DNA of 35,412 bases, taken from the NCBI GenBank assembly GCA_030916895.1, contig JAUPVR010000006.1:1-35412 (forward strand). Reading direction: 5' to 3'. A program made the translations under genes and the position numbers. Below, piece after piece: positions 18,191 to 26,963 of the stretch. The stretch is from Patescibacteria group bacterium (GTDB taxonomy: Bacteria; Patescibacteriota; Minisyncoccia; Phycocordibacterales; UBA5272). The notes under the pieces were generated by a model. The model was not told the origin of the DNA, made no database searches, and was given only the letters and a program-made list of their open reading frames with translations. Each line of letters starts with the position of its first letter. Position 1 is the stretch's first letter.

Positions 18191-19117
18191 ATGTTTTCAT
18201 TTCAAGGAAGGAGCACTCGTGGACAGTTTGCTGAAATCATTATTACTGACATTGTTTTTGTTGCTGTCGTTGTGGGGGCGTACATGTGGGTTGGAAAGAA
18301 TATGGGTGGAATAAGCGGTGTTCCGGTTGCTGTCATGGCCGTCACCTTGTTTGTTCTTTCTGCGCTCACTGTGCCACTTCTTGTTGCAACGTCTGCGGTC
18401 GCCGTGCGCCGTTTCCATGATAGGGGGAAGAGCGGATGGTGGGCACTTTCACTTCTTGTTGTTATCGGTATTTTTGAAGGAGCATTTGCAAAAGGAGTTT
18501 CTGGGAAAAATGAATACGGTGACGAAATTGTTCCAGTTGCAACACCAGTTCCAGGTAATGTTCCACAGGCACCAATATCTGCACCGGTCACCAAACCAAC
18601 ACAAACACCGACTCAAACGCCACCGGCTTCTCTAAAAACAGGAGTCGTGCCACCAACATCAACTTCGTCAACGCCAGTTCCACCAACACCAACACCAACC
18701 CAAGCAACATCAAGTGCTCCTGTTGCGCAGACCCCTCCTTCACAACCTTCTACACCTACCCCAGTTCAAGCAAAGCCAACTCCACCCGTTGAAGTAAAAC
18801 CAGCTACTATCCCTTCACAGCAAAGTGTTCCGCAAGCACGCTCCATGACAGAAATGCTTTCAGAGCTTCAGAAACTTGCACAACAGCAAGGTGAAATCAC
18901 AAATAAAGTTGTTTCTTCACAACCATCAACACCGGTCACCAAACCAACACAAACATCAAATCAAGTCTCAACACCTTCTTCACAAACAGCGTCTGTTCCA
19001 CCAAAGGTAGTCGTTCCACCAACCCCGACACCAGCTTCAACACCAGCAATGCCAAATCAACCGACATCGAGTACTCCTGTTGTGGAAACTCCTCAAAAAC
19101 CAGGACTAGGCAAGTAA
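18191..19117 (+). CDS. DUF805 membrane protein with long Pro/Thr/Ser-rich C-terminal tail
   Basis: FSFQGRSTRGQFAEI, VRRFHDRGKSGWWAL and GKNEYGDE (DUF805 hallmarks), followed by a low-complexity tail. Confidence 0.82.
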   Translation: MFSFQGRSTRGQFAEIIITDIVFVAVVVGAYMWVGKNMGGISGVPVAVMAVTLFVLSALTVPLLVATSAVAVRRFHDRGKSGWWALSLLVVIGIFEGAFAKGVSGKNEYGDEIVPVATPVPGNVPQAPISAPVTKPTQTPTQTPPASLKTGVVPPTSTSSTPVPPTPTPTQATSSAPVAQTPPSQPSTPTPVQAKPTPPVEVKPATIPSQQSVPQARSMTEMLSELQKLAQQQGEITNKVVSSQPSTPVTKPTQTSNQVSTPSSQTASVPPKVVVPPTPTPASTPAMPNQPTSSTPVVETPQKPGLGK

Positions 19118-19171
19118 TTTACTTCAAAATAAGCTCATTTTAATGATGGACTTATTCACAAAGGGAGGATA

Positions 19172-19199
19172 TTGCATTTAGAAAAAACAGGGATATAAT
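19172..19199 (+). promoter_or_regulatory. Promoter of structured ncRNA
   Basis: TTGCAT, N16, TATAAT. Confidence 0.7.
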
Positions 19200-19205
19200 A
19201 AAAGT

Positions 19206-19367
19206 AGGGTGTTCGGCAAATTTTTCTGGATACCTCATCTTTGGGTTATGGAATATTGCACGGCTCGCTGAGGCGTCCGTCGTTTCCCACCCACCTGACT
19301 TCAATGATCAGGAAGATGATACCGAATACCCGCGTAAGGAACCGATCCTCTAGGGAATCGGTTTTTT
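19206..19367 (+). ncRNA. Structured small RNA of unassigned class (rod-like fold, 6S-like overall shape)
   Basis: Closing stem GGGTGTTCGG/CCGAATACCC, TCATCTT/AAGATGA, TGGGT/ACCCA, side hairpin CCTGA/TCAGG, apical ACGG/CCGT; promoter upstream and terminator downstream. Confidence 0.6.
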
Positions 19368-19368
19368 G
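19340..19368 (+). terminator. Terminator of the ncRNA
   Basis: AACCGAT tcctctaggga ATCGGTT TTTT. Confidence 0.8.
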
Positions 19369-19409
19369 CTTCATATGAAGTCTTTAAATGAACTGGTATA
19401 CTAAAATGT

Positions 19410-19778
19410 ATGTCTAGGATTATATATTCACTTATCTTTTTAGCGACCCTCTTTCTTGTTTCTCGTTTTGTTTTTGAGCCAGCAAATCTCTACTACGAAT
19501 TGAAGTGGCTTGATATACCGATGCACGTTCTTGGTGGTTTAGGTATCGGCGCGCTTGGATATGCTGTGTTTACCTATCGTCAAAAAAGCATCTCTTTTTT
19601 TAGTTTGTTTTTAATGTTTGCTCTTGTGACTCTTGTGTGGGAGGGGTATGAGTTTTTGCGAGGCGTCATGGATTACAATGAACTTTCTGATTATGTAGAT
19701 ACGGTATTTGATACCATAAACGGCGCGCTTGGTGTTTACATTTCACACTTTTTAGCGACTAGTAGCAAGGAAAAATAA
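19410..19778 (+). CDS. Small multi-TM membrane protein
   Basis: Hydrophobic segments; WLDIPMHVLGGLGIGALGY and VWEGYEFLRG; TATACT 7 nt before the ATG. Confidence 0.7.
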   Translation: MSRIIYSLIFLATLFLVSRFVFEPANLYYELKWLDIPMHVLGGLGIGALGYAVFTYRQKSISFFSLFLMFALVTLVWEGYEFLRGVMDYNELSDYVDTVFDTINGALGVYISHFLATSSKEK

Positions 19779-19802
19779 TAAAATCTTACAATACAACGTT
19801 TT

Positions 19803-21176
19803 ATGTCAACGTGGAAAATTACATTTGCAGGCGGAGCACAAATGCCAACAGGGTCTAATTTTTTAGTGGAACTTGCTGGAAAAAAAATTCTCATCGATTG
19901 TGGTCTAGTACAAGGTGAGAAGTATTCGATTCCCCTTAACCGAGAAGAGTTTGCATACGGTGCAGGAACGGTTGACTTTTTATTTATTACTCACGCACAC
20001 CTTGACCATGTCGGGAGAATCCCGAAACTTGTACGTGATGGATTCAAAGGGAAAATCATAAGTACCGCTCCCACACGAGAGATGGCAGAACTCATCATGC
20101 TCGATTCAATGGGTATCCTTGCTAAAGAAGCGAAACACGAAAACGCTTCACAGTTGTATGAAGAAAAAGATGTATTCGATGCAATGAAGCTCTGGGATAC
20201 CATTATTGAATATCAGAAATCATACACCATAGAAACTGAAAATGGGGCAATCAGTGTTACACCACATGATGCTGGGCATATCTTAGGGAGTACGATGTAC
20301 GTCATTGAGTATCAAGGAAAAAAGGTTGCTTTTACTGGCGATCTTGGTAATACGCCGTCACCGCTTATGAATGATACTGACGGTATTGCAAACATTGATT
20401 ACCTCATCATGGAAAGTGTGTACGGTGATCGTAACCATAAAGATAAAGACAAACGTATTGAAATTTTTAAAGAAGCAGTTACGTCAACCATTAAAAAAGG
20501 GGGCACGGTGCTCATTCCTGCATTTTCTATTGAACGTACCCAAGAAATGCTTTTGGCATTCAATGAGCTTGTGGAGAGTAAGCAAATTCCTGAGGTTCCG
20601 GTGTACCTTGATTCTCCGCTTGGGATTAACATTACTTCAATCTACAAGAAGTATGAGTCGTGGTTTAATGACGACATTAAGAAAATTATAAAATCAGGGG
20701 ATGATATTTTTAATTTTAAAGGACTCATAAAGACCCCTGCTCCGGATGATAGTAAAGCTATTAATCACGATAATCGCCCGAAAGTTATCATTGCTGGTTC
20801 TGGCATGTCAAATGGTGGGAGAATTCTTCACCATGAAGCACGATATCTACCAGACCCAAATTCAACAATTATTATCGCTGGCTATCAAAGCGTCGGCACG
20901 CTTGGTCGCCGTATTGTTGAGAAAGAAAAGGAGGTATATATTCATGGCGAGAAGGTTAAAGTAAATGCGCGCCTTGTAAATATTCACGGTTTTTCTGCAC
21001 ATAAAGACTCTGATCACCTTGTTGAATTTGTTGGGCAGATGGCACCACACCTAAAGAAAGTATTTGTTGTGCTTGGTGAACCAAAGAGTGCATATTTTTT
21101 GGGACAAAAGATTCACGAAGAGTATCAGGTGCCTGTTGTTATCCCAGAGAAGGGTGATATTGTGGAGATTGAGTAA
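19803..21176 (+). CDS. MBL-fold/beta-CASP RNA metallo-hydrolase (CPSF-like)
   Basis: FLFITHAHLDHVGRIPKL, GHILGSTMYVIE, FTGDLGN, IIAGSGMSNGGRILHH, VNARLVNIHGFSAHKDSDHLVEFV. Confidence 0.93.
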   Translation: MSTWKITFAGGAQMPTGSNFLVELAGKKILIDCGLVQGEKYSIPLNREEFAYGAGTVDFLFITHAHLDHVGRIPKLVRDGFKGKIISTAPTREMAELIMLDSMGILAKEAKHENASQLYEEKDVFDAMKLWDTIIEYQKSYTIETENGAISVTPHDAGHILGSTMYVIEYQGKKVAFTGDLGNTPSPLMNDTDGIANIDYLIMESVYGDRNHKDKDKRIEIFKEAVTSTIKKGGTVLIPAFSIERTQEMLLAFNELVESKQIPEVPVYLDSPLGINITSIYKKYESWFNDDIKKIIKSGDDIFNFKGLIKTPAPDDSKAINHDNRPKVIIAGSGMSNGGRILHHEARYLPDPNSTIIIAGYQSVGTLGRRIVEKEKEVYIHGEKVKVNARLVNIHGFSAHKDSDHLVEFVGQMAPHLKKVFVVLGEPKSAYFLGQKIHEEYQVPVVIPEKGDIVEIE

Positions 21177-21209
21177 AACGTACGATATACTACAGTACAA
21201 TAAGAAATC

Positions 21210-21782
21210 ATGAAAGAAAAAATTACTATTAGCGTATCTGGTGCTGCGGAGATTGCACACTGCGGTCCGAGTATTATTCCGCTTGCAAAAGAACTTGGTC
21301 GTGAGATTGCGCGCCAGGGGTGCCAACTTGTGACAGGGGCAACGTCTGGTTTCCCGATGTACACCGCAGAAGGCACGAAAGAAGTTGGTGGGGTATCATT
21401 TGGTCTTTCTCCGGCGGCTAGTAAAAAAGAACACACAGAAGTTTATCGTTTACCCCTTAAGGCGCTTGATGCGGTTATCTACACAGGATTTGGATTTCCT
21501 GGACGAGATTTGATGCTTGTACGTTCATCTGATGCAATTGTCATTGGGTGTGGGCGCATTGGAACAATTCACGAGTTTACCATTGCTTGGGAGGCGGGGA
21601 TGCCAATGGGAATCCTTGAAGGGGAATGGCCAACTGATGAAGTGATTAAAAATATTATTGCTAACAGTAATCGTACCAATCCAAATGTTATTTTTGAAAA
21701 AGATCCAAAGAAGATGGTCGAGCGACTGATTGCGCTTGTGAGAAAACTTGAAGAAGAGAATGATCCGCCAATCAGACTTTAA
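21210..21782 (+). CDS. SLOG/LOG superfamily nucleotide-binding protein (TIGR00725-like)
   Basis: KITISVSGAAEIAHCG, CQLVTGATSGFPMYTAEGTKEVGG, IVIGCGRIGTIHEFTIAWEAGMPMGIL. Confidence 0.75.
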   Translation: MKEKITISVSGAAEIAHCGPSIIPLAKELGREIARQGCQLVTGATSGFPMYTAEGTKEVGGVSFGLSPAASKKEHTEVYRLPLKALDAVIYTGFGFPGRDLMLVRSSDAIVIGCGRIGTIHEFTIAWEAGMPMGILEGEWPTDEVIKNIIANSNRTNPNVIFEKDPKKMVERLIALVRKLEEENDPPIRL

Positions 21783-21821
21783 AAAAAGAAAATCGCGCAC
21801 AGGGCGCGATTTTCTTTTTTT
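21783..21821. terminator. Bidirectional terminator between convergent genes
   Basis: AAAAAAAGAAAATCGCGC acagg GCGCGATTTTCTTTTTTT. Confidence 0.85.
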
Positions 21822-22164
21822 ACTTCACTTGAGCGAGGATTCTCTTAAATGTTTCAGGGTTGTTTGCTGCGATGTCAGCAAGCATTTTACGATTGATTGA
21901 CATGCCATTTTTAGCAAGTTTTCCGATAAAGACGCTGTATGTGATTCCCTCTGCACGAAGACCTGCGTTTAAGCGAGCGGTCCAAAGGCGACGCATATCA
22001 GTCTTCTTGTCTTTTCTGTGTGCGAATGCATGAGCGCCAGCATGGCGTAGTGCTACTTTTGCTTCAATTTCTTTCTTGCTTCGTCCAAAACGGTATCCTT
22101 TTGCTCGTTTGAGGACATTTCGACGATGCTTCATCGCCATTGTGCTTCGTTTTACGCGTGCCAT
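21820..22164 (-). CDS. rplT: 50S ribosomal protein L20
   Basis: MARVKRSTMAMKHRRNVLKRAKGYRFGRSK...DMRRLWTARLNAGLR. Confidence 0.97.
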   Translation of the reverse strand: MARVKRSTMAMKHRRNVLKRAKGYRFGRSKKEIEAKVALRHAGAHAFAHRKDKKTDMRRLWTARLNAGLRAEGITYSVFIGKLAKNGMSINRKMLADIAANNPETFKRILAQVK

Positions 22165-22196
22165 AGTGGTGTGTTTAGGGTATTAAAAGATTACTT

Positions 22197-22385
22197 TTAG
22201 AGGAGACCAGGGAGGAAACGAGACTTCTCTTTTCCTGTCATAGCAAACTCCTGACCACGCTTTGCGGACATTTGTTTGTTGCGACGTGCCTTTGCGTTGA
22301 AATGATTAAGACCCGGCTTTCGGCCGATAATCTTACCATTCTTCGTTATTTTGAGGCGCTTTAGGAATGAGTTATTTGTCTTCAT
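22197..22385 (-). CDS. rpmI: 50S ribosomal protein L35
   Basis: NSFLKRLKITKNGKIIGRKPGLNHFNAKARRNKQ; located between infC and rplT. Confidence 0.93.
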   Translation of the reverse strand: MKTNNSFLKRLKITKNGKIIGRKPGLNHFNAKARRNKQMSAKRGQEFAMTGKEKSRFLPGLL

Positions 22386-22427
22386 ATAATTTCTACCTTC
22401 TCTGTATAGTTTGGCTATTCTAGCACA

Positions 22428-22523
22428 CTAAGTAGTAATAAGCAAGTGGTAAAAAGCAAAAATAACCATTTTTATAAAGCCTATTTTCTGTTTATCCGCC
22501 ACTTTTCGTTTTTTACTACTTAG
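22428..22523 (-). promoter_or_regulatory. Long-range stem-loop between infC and rpmI (candidate L20 operator)
   Basis: CTAAGTAGTAA (22428-22438) is perfectly complementary to TTACTACTTAG (22513-22523); AAGTGG (22444-22449) to CCACTT (22499-22504). Confidence 0.5.
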
Positions 22524-23028
22524 CTTTTTCGATGACAATCATCATAGACTTCGGGATTTTTTTCAAGGGTTCTGCAACTTTATACTCAGCTGGGATAACA
22601 GCTAAAATTCTGTCCATGCGCTCACGAAGGAATTTTTCTTCCATATATTTTGTACGCCCCTTTAATTGAAGTTCAATTTTGACGCGATGCCCTTCTTTGA
22701 TCCACTCTGCTGCCTGTTTAGCCTTAATCATAATGTCATGCTCGCCTATAGAAACACTAATTTGAATATTTTTTGTTTCTGTTGTGTGGGCTTTTGCTTT
22801 TACCTCTTTTAACTTCTTTGAAACTTCATAGGTGTATTTTCCATAGTCGGCGATACGGGCGACAGGAGGTTCTGCGTGAGGGGATACTTCAATAAGGTCA
22901 AGATTAGAAGCTTTTGCTTGCGCAAGAGCTTCTTCTTTTGTAATGACGCCTAAGTTTTCGCCAGCCGGTCCGATGACTCGAAGCTTTGGTGAGCGAATAT
23001 TGTTGTTGATGTTTACTTTTTCTGCCAA
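22516..23028 (-). CDS. infC: Translation initiation factor IF-3, TTG start
   Basis: NINNNIRSPKLRVIGPAGENLGVITKEEALAQAKASNLDLIEVSPHAEPPVARIADYGKYTYE. Confidence 0.96.
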   Translation of the reverse strand: MAEKVNINNNIRSPKLRVIGPAGENLGVITKEEALAQAKASNLDLIEVSPHAEPPVARIADYGKYTYEVSKKLKEVKAKAHTTETKNIQISVSIGEHDIMIKAKQAAEWIKEGHRVKIELQLKGRTKYMEEKFLRERMDRILAVIPAEYKVAEPLKKIPKSMMIVIEKAK

Positions 23029-23089
23029 GGGTTTATGTACCTAGTATGCTACCAGTATTTTGCTTGTAAAGCAAGGTTTTCTTAGATAT

Positions 23090-23881
23090 TTACTTTGGGG
23101 GAAGAGGAAGGAAAGGGCTTGTTTTTGCTTTGTACATTTCCCACTCAAGATCACCTGACCATTTTTGTTCAACCATAGGAATACCAGACACATAGAGGAG
23201 AAGGTAGGTGATAAGCATTGGCGATAAGAAGACAATCGCATTTCCTGATGCTGAGAATGCGACAAAAGCAATACCCCACCACATCATTGACTCACCAAAG
23301 TAGTTCGGGTGTCTCGTGTACCTCCAAAGACCGGTCTTCATGATTTTTTCTTTGAGGTAGCGTTTTCGCTTAATGAAGGTGTCTAGCTGTGCATCCCCAA
23401 TTGATTCAAATAAAAATCCAATGATCCAAATAGCCATACCAAAAAAAGATAGCGTAATAAATGGAGATGTGTTTTCAAGAGTAAGGGTGAACGGAAGAAG
23501 AACAACACTAACAACCAATCCTTGTAGGAGGAAAATTTGTAAATAGGAACGAACGTAGAAATAGGTTCTTCCTTCCGCAAGCCAAAGCGTGCGCCATATT
23601 TTGTAGCGAAAATCTTCCTCACCCCGCTCTCTGTTTTTTAGGTAGATACGAGTCGCTAAACGAATCCCCCAGATATAGATGAAAAGTAAGAGCACAACAA
23701 TGTGAGGACCAAGAGGGCCTTTAAGCGATACAAGCCAAGCAAGAAGGGTACTTGTAATAATAAAGAATATTCCGTAGGCGATGTCTATAATACTGTTGTC
23801 TTTTTTAATAATAGCAATTGCAAAGATGGTTGTGACACACACAAAAATCATTGCAAGGGAGATAAGGTAATAGGTAAGCAT
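23090..23881 (-). CDS. DUF1295/isoprenylcysteine methyltransferase-like membrane protein
   Basis: KTGLWRYTRHPNYFGESMMWWGIAFVAFSA and multiple TM segments. Start set at 23881 rather than ORF start 23983 because TATACT lies 8 nt upstream and a hairpin repeat overlaps the longer N-terminus. Confidence 0.85.
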   Translation of the reverse strand: MLTYYLISLAMIFVCVTTIFAIAIIKKDNSIIDIAYGIFFIITSTLLAWLVSLKGPLGPHIVVLLLFIYIWGIRLATRIYLKNRERGEEDFRYKIWRTLWLAEGRTYFYVRSYLQIFLLQGLVVSVVLLPFTLTLENTSPFITLSFFGMAIWIIGFLFESIGDAQLDTFIKRKRYLKEKIMKTGLWRYTRHPNYFGESMMWWGIAFVAFSASGNAIVFLSPMLITYLLLYVSGIPMVEQKWSGDLEWEMYKAKTSPFLPLPPK

Positions 23882-23925
23882 ACAGGGTAAGTATAGCAAA
23901 AAATAAACTCCTTGAAGTCGAAGGA

Positions 23926-23960
23926 TGTGGCGCCACGGAGTACCGTGGCATCCTACAAAA
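23926..23960. repeat. Hairpin repeat copy 1
   Basis: TGTGGCGCC-ACGGAGTACCGT-GGCATCCTACAAAAA. Confidence 0.7.
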
Positions 23961-23965
23961 ATATA

Positions 23966-24001
23966 CAAAAATTCCGCAATCATGAAATTGCAGAATTTTT
24001 A
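23966..24001. terminator. Bidirectional terminator between the hairpin repeats
   Basis: AAAAATTCcGCAAT catga ATTGCaGAATTTTT. Confidence 0.65.
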
Positions 24002-24018
24002 TTATTCACGAAAGGTTT

Positions 24019-24054
24019 TGTGGCGCCGACGATTACGTCGGCATCCTACAAAAA
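24019..24054. repeat. Hairpin repeat copy 2
   Basis: TGTGGCGCC-GACGATTACGTC-GGCATCCTACAAAAA; same flanks as copy 1 with a different but still complementary core. Confidence 0.7.
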
Positions 24055-24080
24055 CATAGTCACTTCGTTTCTTATTTTTG

Positions 24081-24468
24081 TGGAGATGGGCGGAATCGAA
24101 CCGCCGTGTATTGTCAGGATAACCGCGTGTCTACTGTGCTTAGTTTGCTTCATTTGTAGACAGATACGATAGAAACAAACGAAAGCCGTATCTGCTTAGC
24201 ATCATTACTTCAATTCTCCTATGATGCGGGAAGAGAATCTACACTCATTAGTATATTGCCCAATTACTTCCAAAGAGTATAGAAGTAGTGGACACCAGAT
24301 TGGCTATTTAAGCGAATGCTGGAACAAGTCCGTTTGCCATATATGGTGAACGGATTGCTGTTGCGGATTTATTTGCAACGTGTTTGCAGATGTGTTTTAC
24401 AAGATCACCTACATGCTTGGCACAGCAACACGGTAATCGATGACAATATCGAAACCAATGTCACCCCC
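24081..24468 (-). ncRNA. ssrA: Transfer-messenger RNA (tmRNA)
   Basis: Minus strand 5' GGGGGTGACATTGGTTTCGA and 3' GGTTCGATTCCGCCCATCTCCA pair as acceptor and T-arm; tag ORF inside; adjacent to smpB. Confidence 0.95.
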
Positions 24469-24472
24469 ATAT

Positions 24473-24901
24473 TTATGCACGCTCTTCACGACGAGCAATT
24501 TCTTTTTTAATTGATTCTCGCTTGTCGTGTTTCTGCAATTTTTTACAAAGTGCAACCTCACACTTGATGAGGTTCTTTTTAGTATAACACGAAACTGGGT
24601 GCATTGTCAAGTTAGACGACTCTTCTTTTTTCGAGAGGGCCATAATTTCTGACTTGGAAAGGAGGAGTCTGCGTGTTCGGTGAGAATCATAGTTTTTATC
24701 CGTGTTTTTTGGTTGATAGGCAGGGATGTATGAACCAACTAAAAAAACTTCCCCTCCACGAATAATAACCTTTGCACCATCAAGCGAACCAAGTTTTTCA
24801 CGAAGTGACTTCACTTCATGCCCAAAAAGCTCAATTCCCGCCTCAAAGGTTTCAAGGACGCTGTGGGTAAGGCCCAACTTTTTATTAAGTATTAACTTCA
24901 T
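24473..24901 (-). CDS. smpB: SsrA-binding protein SmpB
   Basis: AGIELFGHEVKSLREKLGSLDGAKVIIRGGEVFLVGSYIPAYQ, HRTRRLLLSKSEI, VALCKKLQKHDKRESIKKE. Confidence 0.97.
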   Translation of the reverse strand: MKLILNKKLGLTHSVLETFEAGIELFGHEVKSLREKLGSLDGAKVIIRGGEVFLVGSYIPAYQPKNTDKNYDSHRTRRLLLSKSEIMALSKKEESSNLTMHPVSCYTKKNLIKCEVALCKKLQKHDKRESIKKEIARREERA

Positions 24902-24949
24902 GGACTTATTCTAGCATGTGGTAGAATGCCTACATATAGACGAAATACC

Positions 24950-26845
24950 ATGAAGAAAGAAAACGAAAATAAAAAAATAAAGAAGGAAACAACACTCCAA
25001 AGAGTGGGGGGATTTTCTCAGCAGTTTGTTGGTACAATCCTCATCTTCATCGCGCTTTCTTGGGGGTATTCAATCATGACTAGTAAAGAAAAAGTACCAA
25101 CGGTTTCCCTTTCTGAACTCGCACAACTTGTGAACGCTCGTGAGATTCTAAAGATTGATGTTGAGGGTGATAAGCTCGTTGCTACGAAGAAAGATGAAAC
25201 GAAGGTAGAAAGTAAGAAGGAGCCATCGGCAAGCATTATTGAAACCCTTAAGGACTACGGGGCATCTCCTGTTTCTCTTGCATCAACAACAATTACTATT
25301 AAAGAAGATAGTGGTGTTATGGTGTGGCTTAAGATTCTTCCAATAATTATTCCACTCCTTTTCTTAGCGCTTATGATTTGGTGGTTGGCTCGCGGTATTA
25401 AGGGTGCGAATATGCAGGCGTTTTCATTTGGCCAATCTCGCGCAAAAATTATTCACCCAGATGACGGCAAACAAAAGGTGCTCTTCAAAGATATTGCTGG
25501 TGCGAAAGAGGCAAAAGAAGAACTCTCTGAAATTGTAGAATTCTTGCGCAGTCCGAAAAAGTTTTTGGATATTGGTGCGGTGATTCCAAAAGGCGTACTT
25601 TTGATGGGAGCACCGGGAACTGGAAAGACCATGCTTGCTCGTGCGGTAGCAGGAGAAGCGGGGGTTCCATTCTTTCACCTCTCTGGTTCTGAGTTTGAGG
25701 AAATGTTTGTCGGTGTTGGTGCGTCACGTGTGAGAGATTTATTTGATATGGCGAAAAAATCAGCACCATCAATTATTTTTATTGATGAAATTGACGCTGT
25801 GGGGCGCGCCCGTTCGGCGTCTATGGGAGGACAAGGTGAAGCACGAGAACAAACACTTAATCAAATCTTGGTGGAGATGGATGGATTTGAGCAAACGGAA
25901 AACGTGATTGTTATGGCGGCGACAAACAGGCCAGATGTGCTTGACGTGGCACTTCTTCGTCCAGGACGCTTTGATCGTCGCGTGACACTTGATCTTCCTG
26001 ATAGGAATGATCGCGAGGCAATTTTAGGTATCCATGCTAAAGGAAAACCACTTGCTGAAGATGTAAACCTTAAAACAGTCGCAGAAAGAACCCCTGGATT
26101 TTCAGGAGCTGATTTGTATAGTCTCATGAATGAAAGTGCAATTTTGGCAGCTCGTGAAGAGCGAAAGAAAGTTGCGCAGTTTGATTTGATTCGCGCAATT
26201 GAAAAGGTGATGCTTGGTCCTGAGCGTAAAAGTCACGTGCTTTCACTTCATGAGAAGAAAATTACTGCATACCATGAAGCCGGACACGCGCTCGTTGCGT
26301 CATGTTTACCGGATGCTGACCCAGTACACAAGATTTCAATTATTGCGCGCGGAAGGGCGGGTGGGTACACACTTAAACTTCCACTTGATGAACGAAGGTT
26401 GATGAGTAAGTCAATGTTCTTAGATGACATCGCGATGTCACTTGGTGGCTACGTTGCCGAAAAAGAAACGTTTGGGGATATTACCACTGGTCCATCAAAC
26501 GATCTTCAGGTAGCAACTGCAATGGCACGCGCCATGGTGACCAAGTACGGCATGAGTACGCTTGGGCCAATTGCGCTTGAGTCTGATGGTATGCCGGTGT
26601 ATGGTCGTGGTGTGTATGGCAAGGAGTATAGCGAGTCGTTTGGGCAAAAGATTGATGATGAGGTGAAGCGTATTATGGATGAAGCGTGGAACCGCGCACG
26701 AAAAATAATTATCGATAAGCGTGATGCACTTATGGCGATTGCTGAAGAACTTATCCGCGTTGAAAATATTGAACGCGATGAGTTTGAGAAACTTCTCCTC
26801 CTTCACGGTATACAACCAAAGAAAAAGGAAGAGATTCTTGTCTAA
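24950..26845 (+). CDS. ftsH: ATP-dependent zinc metalloprotease FtsH
   Basis: [74 protein letters not shown]. Confidence 0.98.
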   Translation: MKKENENKKIKKETTLQRVGGFSQQFVGTILIFIALSWGYSIMTSKEKVPTVSLSELAQLVNAREILKIDVEGDKLVATKKDETKVESKKEPSASIIETLKDYGASPVSLASTTITIKEDSGVMVWLKILPIIIPLLFLALMIWWLARGIKGANMQAFSFGQSRAKIIHPDDGKQKVLFKDIAGAKEAKEELSEIVEFLRSPKKFLDIGAVIPKGVLLMGAPGTGKTMLARAVAGEAGVPFFHLSGSEFEEMFVGVGASRVRDLFDMAKKSAPSIIFIDEIDAVGRARSASMGGQGEAREQTLNQILVEMDGFEQTENVIVMAATNRPDVLDVALLRPGRFDRRVTLDLPDRNDREAILGIHAKGKPLAEDVNLKTVAERTPGFSGADLYSLMNESAILAAREERKKVAQFDLIRAIEKVMLGPERKSHVLSLHEKKITAYHEAGHALVASCLPDADPVHKISIIARGRAGGYTLKLPLDERRLMSKSMFLDDIAMSLGGYVAEKETFGDITTGPSNDLQVATAMARAMVTKYGMSTLGPIALESDGMPVYGRGVYGKEYSESFGQKIDDEVKRIMDEAWNRARKIIIDKRDALMAIAEELIRVENIERDEFEKLLLLHGIQPKKKEEILV

Positions 26846-26897
26846 AACAAATCTGTAGGTTGCATAGTAGGATATACTTGATGTAATCTACAGCGAC

Positions 26898-26933
26898 GCA
26901 TCCGTAGCTCAGTTGGTAGAGCCGTCGTCTTAT
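26898..26933 (+). pseudogene. 5' half of a tRNA-Ile(UAU) copy (tRNA positions 1-36)
   Basis: 36 nt identical to 26964-26999 of the full tRNA, ending at the anticodon TAT. Confidence 0.8.
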
Positions 26934-26963
26934 TTTAGGCAACGAGGACATTGTCACTAAAGT

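Noticed and set aside
18191-19117. Possible short tandem repeat/CRISPR-like array in the Pro/Thr-rich tail
   Set aside because: Repetition follows the codons of a low-complexity protein; no fixed repeat and spacer lengths.
19206-19331. SRP (4.5S) or RNase P RNA identity for the ncRNA
   Set aside because: Lacks the SRP domain IV GGAA/AGCAGCC signature and is too short for RNase P RNA; only a 6S-like shape remains plausible.
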